Source: Microbispora hainanensis | GTDB lineage: Bacteria > Actinomycetota > Actinomycetes > Streptosporangiales > Streptosporangiaceae | DNA: 64,000 bases | Reading direction: 5' to 3' | Assembly: GCF_036186745.1 (NCBI RefSeq) | Contig: NZ_CP108086.1 | Location: 6,634,001-6,698,000, forward strand | Shown: in pieces, positions 60,895-64,000 of the stretch | Layout: every line of letters begins with the position of its first letter | Position numbering within the stretch: the first letter of the stretch is position 1 | Position numbers and translations under genes: made by a program | Notes under the pieces: generated by a model | Database searches by the model: none | Seen by the model: the letters and a program-made list of their open reading frames with translations, nothing else | Told to the model about the DNA's origin: nothing

Positions 60895-62261
60895 CAGAGC
60901 GTCTCCCGTTCCTGCGGCGCGGCCACCGGCCGGGCGCGGAGCATGAGCCGCAGCACATACACGGTCGAGACCGTGAGAACCGTGTAGACGACGACCAGCA
61001 GCAGGAGCCCCGCCCACAGGTTGGGCGCGGGGTTGACCGCGTCGGCGGTGCGCAGCCTGCCGTACACGACCCAGGGCTGACGGCCGAGCTCGGTCACCAC
61101 CCAGCCCGCCTCGACGGCGACGACGGCGAGCACGCCGGAAGCGGCCGCCGGCCACAGGAACAGCCGGGAGCGCGGGATCTCGCGCCGCCGCCACCAGCTG
61201 AAGGCGAGCCAGGCCGACAGCAGCAGGAGCAGGACGCCGATGCCGACCATGGCGTCGAAGCACAGGTGGACCGGCGTGACCGGCGGCCGGTCGGCGGGCG
61301 GCGTGCGGTCGAGCCCCTGGACGACGGTGTCCGGGCTGTAGCCGACCAGCAGCGACAGTCCGCTGGGGATCTCCAGCGCGTAGCGCATGCGGTCGTCCAC
61401 GAAGATCCCGCCGAGGCTCAGCGGCGCGTTGGGCCCGGTGCTGGTCAGCCCTTCCATGGCGGCGAGCTTGGTGGGCTGATAATCGGCGAGGAACCGCGCC
61501 GCGTAGTCGCCCACCACGATCTGGACGGGCGTCAGCGCTCCCGCGAGGGTGAAGGGCACCAGGAAGCCGAGGCGGTGGTAGCGGTCCCACCGCCCGCGCA
61601 GCAGGGCCACGGCATAGACGGACGCGGTGGCGAAGCCCGACACCATGAACGCGGCGACGATCATGTGGATCGTCTGCGGCGGGGTGGCGGGGTTGAACAT
61701 GGCCGCCCAGGGCGACACGTCCGTGACCCGGCCGCCCTCCAGGCGGAAGCCGCGCGGCTGGTTCATCCACGCGTTGGCCGAGACGACGAAGAACGCCGAG
61801 GCCACACCGGCGATCATCACCGGCACCCCGGCCAGCAGGTGGGCTCGGGGCGAGAGCCGGTCCCACGCGTAGAGGTAGATCCCGATGAAGATCGCCTCAA
61901 GGAAGAACGCGATGCCCTCCAGCGCGAACGGAAGCCCGATCACCTGGCCGTACGCGCCCATGAGGCCCGGCCACAGCAGGCCCATCTCGAAGCTGAGGAT
62001 CGTGCCCGACACGGCCCCGACGGCGAACAGGACGGCCACCGTCCTGGCCCAGCGCCGGGCGAGGCGCAGGTAGTCGTCGTCGCCCCTGCGCAGCCCCCGC
62101 CATTCGGTGAACAGGAGCAAGGCGGGCATGCCCACTCCCAGGCACGCGACGATGATGTGCCACCCGAGGGACAGCGCCATCTGCGTCCGCGCAGCGGCCA
62201 GGTCGGCCCCGCCCGCCGGGCCCGCAGCGGCGATCAGCGTCGCCGCGAGGGCCGGCCGCAC
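60894..62261 (-). CDS. cydA: Cytochrome bd-type quinol oxidase subunit I (short Q-loop, CioA-like)
   Basis: 455 aa, GTG 62261 after GGGGAG. Heme-ligand region in the first helix (LSLGWHIIVACLGVG), GTILSFEMGLLWPG, the second His in PQTIHMIVAAFMVS, and the late TELGRQPWVVYG motif. The Q loop is short, as in cyanide-insensitive-type oxidases. The first 20 residues (PALAATLIAAAGPAGG) extend beyond the usual start; the gene might begin later. The His-rich gene lies 39 bp upstream in the same direction. Confidence 0.92.
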   Translation of the reverse strand: MRPALAATLIAAAGPAGGADLAAARTQMALSLGWHIIVACLGVGMPALLLFTEWRGLRRGDDDYLRLARRWARTVAVLFAVGAVSGTILSFEMGLLWPGLMGAYGQVIGLPFALEGIAFFLEAIFIGIYLYAWDRLSPRAHLLAGVPVMIAGVASAFFVVSANAWMNQPRGFRLEGGRVTDVSPWAAMFNPATPPQTIHMIVAAFMVSGFATASVYAVALLRGRWDRYHRLGFLVPFTLAGALTPVQIVVGDYAARFLADYQPTKLAAMEGLTSTGPNAPLSLGGIFVDDRMRYALEIPSGLSLLVGYSPDTVVQGLDRTPPADRPPVTPVHLCFDAMVGIGVLLLLLSAWLAFSWWRRREIPRSRLFLWPAAASGVLAVVAVEAGWVVTELGRQPWVVYGRLRTADAVNPAPNLWAGLLLLVVVYTVLTVSTVYVLRLMLRARPVAAPQERETL

Positions 62262-62300
62262 CGCCCGCTCCCCGCCGGGAAGCCCCGGCCGGGGCCGAGG

Positions 62301-62603
62301 TCAGTGGTCATCCCAGTGACCGTCGTGGCGGACGTGGCGGTGCCCGTCGTGGATGTAGTCGACGTGGTCGCCGTGCGGCACGGCCACGTGCCCGCATTCC
62401 GGCCCGTGCTCGTGGTCGTGCGCGTCGTGCACGGCGTGCCCGCTCGCCTCGCACTCGTCGACGTGGTTCTCGTGCACCCGGTGCAGGTGGCCGTCGTGGA
62501 CGTAGTCCACGTGGTCGCCGTGCGGCACCGCGACGTGGCCGCACCCGGCGCCGTGCCGGTGCTCGTGTGCCGCGTGCTGCCGATGATCGGTCATTGTGCT
62601 CAT
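62301..62603 (-). CDS. His-rich metal-binding protein with duplicated module
   Basis: 100 aa, 27 of them His. Two copies of the module CGHVAVPHGDHVDYxHDGHxH occur around residues 21-42 and 70-91, each with one Cys before, joined by HENHVDECEASGHAVHDAHD. Such proteins store or shuttle Zn2+, Ni2+ or Co2+, and are often regulated by Fur-family proteins. It heads cydAB and is divergent from FurA-KatG, so it may supply or buffer metals during peroxide stress (inference). Confidence 0.75.
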   Translation of the reverse strand: MSTMTDHRQHAAHEHRHGAGCGHVAVPHGDHVDYVHDGHLHRVHENHVDECEASGHAVHDAHDHEHGPECGHVAVPHGDHVDYIHDGHRHVRHDGHWDDH

Positions 62604-62862
62604 GGGGGGATTCCCCCTCTCCGTGAACCCGCGGACTGGTTGCGTAGGTACCCCCGCACGTCCGCGGGAGGCAGCGCCCCGACCGGCTTTTGCGCAAGCC
62701 GATGCGAGCCTCTACTCCCGTTTGGGCCACGTGCCGTCTCCGCGACGGCCTGCCCGGGGACTTCCCTGGGTGCGACCTGAGACAGAAATCACCTTAGAGC
62801 CACATATCCTTGGACGATTCGCTCTCTTGAACTCTTCGTGTTTAGTGCGATAAGTTAGTGAC

Positions 62863-63300
62863 ATGATCGCGCCTGGGACTCCGACCACCGCCGAGGACCT
62901 GCGGGGGGCCGGCCTGCGGGTGACGGCCGCTCGTGTCGCGCTGCTGGAGACCGTCCGCAGCGGTGACCACCTCGACGTCGAGGCGATCGCCTCCGGGGTC
63001 CGCGATCGCGTGGGCCACGTCTCCCTTCAGGCCGTGTACGAGGCCCTTCATGCCCTGACCGCAGCGGGACTCGTCCGTCGCATCGAACCGGCCGGCAGCC
63101 CGGCCCGGTACGAGGGTCGCGTCGGCGACAACCATCACCACGTCGTGTGCCGGTCGTGCGGCGTCGTCGCCGACGTCGACTGCGCTACCGGCGAGGCGCC
63201 GTGCCTGAACGCGTCCGACGACCACGGCTTCACCATCGACGAGGCCGACGTCATCTACTGGGGCCTGTGCCCCGGCTGTTCCAGCGCTCGCGCTTCCTGA
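62863..63300 (+). CDS. furA: Fur-family peroxide/iron regulator (FurA/CatR-like)
   Basis: 145 aa. N-terminal wHTH: GLRVTAARVALLETVRSGDH, VSLQAVYEALHALTAAGLVR; metal site HHHVVCRSCGVVADVDC, with Cys pair CRSC and a second CPGC near the end (GLCPGCSS). It lies 33 bp before katG on the same strand, the classical furA-katG arrangement of actinomycetes, in which FurA represses both and is inactivated by peroxide. Confidence 0.92.
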   Translation: MIAPGTPTTAEDLRGAGLRVTAARVALLETVRSGDHLDVEAIASGVRDRVGHVSLQAVYEALHALTAAGLVRRIEPAGSPARYEGRVGDNHHHVVCRSCGVVADVDCATGEAPCLNASDDHGFTIDEADVIYWGLCPGCSSARAS

Positions 63301-63317
63301 GCCCCATGATCGACTAG

Positions 63318-64000
<683 letters not shown>

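Overview
The window is about 72-73% GC, dense with GTG/TTG starts and GGAGG-type ribosome sites. It carries actinomycete hallmarks: SPW-repeat protein, ClgR/PopR-like regulator with a clpP pair, an IdeR-type iron box, a cysteine-type leader peptide, FurA-KatG, and MmyB-type XRE and PucR regulators. It reads as chromosome of a filamentous actinomycete, plausibly Streptosporangiaceae; the genus is inference. I saw no tRNA, rRNA, transposase or CRISPR array.

Layout. 0-9 kb: end of an M24 peptidase, DJ-1/PfpI protein, small stress proteins (CsbD, SPW), glutathionyl/mycothiol-type reductase, a deleted aminotransferase pseudogene with a MarR regulator, TerC behind a probable yybP-ykoY (Mn2+) riboswitch, a phosphopantetheinyl transferase, and a decayed SDR/regulator locus that still keeps twin operators. 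9.3-14.3 kb: a sugar-acid operon (SMP-30 lactonase, Zn-dehydrogenase, FAD/Fe-S D-lactate-type dehydrogenase). 15-19 kb: MarR facing an operon of FAD monooxygenase, DUF3237 protein and CocE hydrolase. 19.3-22.5 kb: a worn accessory patch (HNH nuclease with a possible modified-base reader domain, Rpn pseudogene, KptA, a collapsed restriction-gene remnant). 22.6-24.2 kb: ClgR/PopR-like regulator tail-to-tail with two clpP genes. 25-28 kb: esterase, PucR-like regulator and iron-regulated siderophore-interacting protein.

28-41.4 kb is the most unusual part. A 1079-aa TPR-CHAT protease stands back-to-back with an operon of a cytoplasmic subtilase (four GHKPM motifs about 15 residues apart), an ECF-type sigma factor and a small conserved-looking partner. 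Downstream on the same strand lie five closely packed genes without signal peptides: an M15-like peptidase, an unknown, a four-blade hemopexin protein fused to a GH24 lysozyme with the intact E-x8-D-x5-T triad, and two large unrecognised proteins. I propose a protease-triggered regulatory cassette next to a lysin/hemopexin assembly that is released or acts inside the cell. This is the best candidate for an undescribed system.

41-64 kb: XRE regulator, orphan NarL-type histidine kinase, divergent LigA paralogue, D,D-carboxypeptidase, a CseBC-like two-component pair, M1 lipoprotein peptidase, a DAACS symporter behind a cysteine-type leader peptide, GntR regulator with a 23-bp perfect palindrome, two MFS exporters, a secreted GH6 cellulase, YjbR protein, cydAB headed by a His-rich metal-binding protein, and FurA with the start of katG. 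Short minisatellites (12-15 bp, some 26 bp) recur between and inside genes and appear to be a general feature of this genome.
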